This document shows, in pieces, positions 14,692 through 15,205 of a stretch of 15,205 bases of DNA. How positions within the stretch are numbered: the stretch's first letter is position 1; every line of letters starts with the position of its first letter. Origin of the DNA: Pseudomonadota bacterium (GTDB taxonomy: Bacteria > Pseudomonadota > Alphaproteobacteria > Rhizobiales > Devosiaceae); assembly GCA_023427545.1 (NCBI GenBank), contig JAEZBF010000062.1:1-15205 (forward strand), read 5' to 3'. Both the position numbers and the translations under genes were made by a program. Under the pieces are notes generated by a model that was not told where the DNA came from, did no database searches, and worked only from the letters and a program-made list of their open reading frames with translations.

Positions 14692-15205
14692 CTAGACCGA
14701 CAGCGTCGCCCTGAGGGCGTGCGCGTTGCCGCCGCCCGCGAACCAGCCGGAATAGGAGAGGTCGAGATGGGCGTTGTCGGCGAGCTCCACGGCCGCACCG
14801 AGTTGCAGGTTCAGGGCATCGTTGGGTGGCGGGGCGGCGGCAACAGTGAACTGCGGACTGCCGGCAAAGGCGTGCGTGGCAGTTGCCGTCGCACCGATCG
14901 CGTGTTCCCAGGCGAGGCTGCCATGTGCTTTCACCTTGAGGTTGTCGCTCAGCACGAAATCGCCGGAGATCCGGACGCCGAGGGTAGCGACAACGGCTGA
15001 GCTCGACGTGGGGCCGCCGGTCAGGGCGGAGATGCCGCCGGTTTCCCCGTAGGCACTCGTTTGCTCGAGGATGCCGGCAAGGCCGGCGAACGGTTCCACC
15101 CCGACTGGTCCGACATCGATGTTGTACCCCACCTGGCCGAAGGCCTGTGCGGTCGCGCCCTCGTAGCGAGCGGTAAGCGTTTCGGCGAAGCCGGGGAAGG
15201 TGGGC
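14692..15205 (-). CDS. Autotransporter outer-membrane beta-barrel domain, C-terminal part only
   Basis: Membrane-translocating barrel of a type V secreted protein. The passenger and the N-terminus lie beyond the right edge. Seen: 170 codons open from the edge to TAG at 14692. Alternating amphipathic strands fit the type: LTARYEGATAQAFGQVGYN, VGVEPFAGLAGI, VRISGDFVLSDNLKVKAHGSLAWEHA, LNLQLGAAVELADNAHLDLSYSGWFAGG, then HALRATLSV. This is the usual repeat-free barrel of Rhizobiales autotransporters. It ends in Val rather than the Phe/Trp usually recognised by the BAM machinery, which is slightly unusual. It converges on the phosphate-transporter gene with an 11-base gap, too short for a terminator. 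A GTG at 15132 is not the start, as the frame continues upstream. Confidence 0.8.
   Translation of the reverse strand, partial: PTFPGFAETLTARYEGATAQAFGQVGYNIDVGPVGVEPFAGLAGILEQTSAYGETGGISALTGGPTSSSAVVATLGVRISGDFVLSDNLKVKAHGSLAWEHAIGATATATHAFAGSPQFTVAAAPPPNDALNLQLGAAVELADNAHLDLSYSGWFAGGGNAHALRATLSV

Overview
The window is GC-rich DNA from what looks like a free-living alphaproteobacterium. A Hyphomicrobiales (rhizobial or Devosia-like) source is the best guess. The guess rests on the compact gene packing, the beta-ketoadipate gene order, the autotransporter type and two intergenic palindromic repeats of the kind scattered through such genomes. No rRNA, tRNA, CRISPR array, insertion sequence or phage gene was seen.

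Region 1 (1-2394, minus strand) is the end of an aromatic-acid operon, pcaI-pcaJ-pcaF. The genes overlap by a few bases and pcaF runs off the left edge. They encode the CoA-transferase and thiolase that turn 3-oxoadipate into succinyl-CoA and acetyl-CoA. No ring-cleavage genes are in view.

Region 2 (2545-5557) holds two Gfo/Idh/MocA dehydrogenases that converge and overlap at their stop codons, and an inositol-monophosphatase-family phosphatase. The phosphatase is divergent from the second dehydrogenase across a short, palindrome-containing promoter. Positions 5558-5829 are non-coding and carry two palindromic repeat elements.

Region 3 (5830-12867, minus strand) is a carbohydrate-type uptake and catabolic cluster. 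In transcription order it has a LacI-family regulator, a TIM-barrel sugar isomerase/epimerase, a periplasmic binding protein, two permeases, an ABC ATPase and a cytosolic glycerophosphodiesterase-family enzyme. The last five genes overlap or nearly touch. A structured 219-base spacer separates the isomerase from the binding protein.

Region 4 (13007-15205) has a Na+/phosphate transporter with a PhoU-like tail, divergent from the regulator, and the C-terminal part of an autotransporter beta-barrel that continues past the right edge.

Taken together, regions 2-4 suggest a pathway. A phosphodiester-linked sugar or polyol would be imported intact and split by the phosphodiesterase. The product would be dephosphorylated by the IMPase-family enzyme and the free sugar processed by dehydrogenases and isomerase. 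Excess phosphate could leave through the Na/Pi carrier. The phosphodiesterase plus IMPase-like pair recalls AccF/AccG of agrocinopine catabolism, but the transporter and regulator are of other types. The substrate is not known; this pathway is inference. A recurring TGCACA-NN-TGTGCA-like palindrome near the regulator, the isomerase and the phosphate transporter is a candidate operator linking them.
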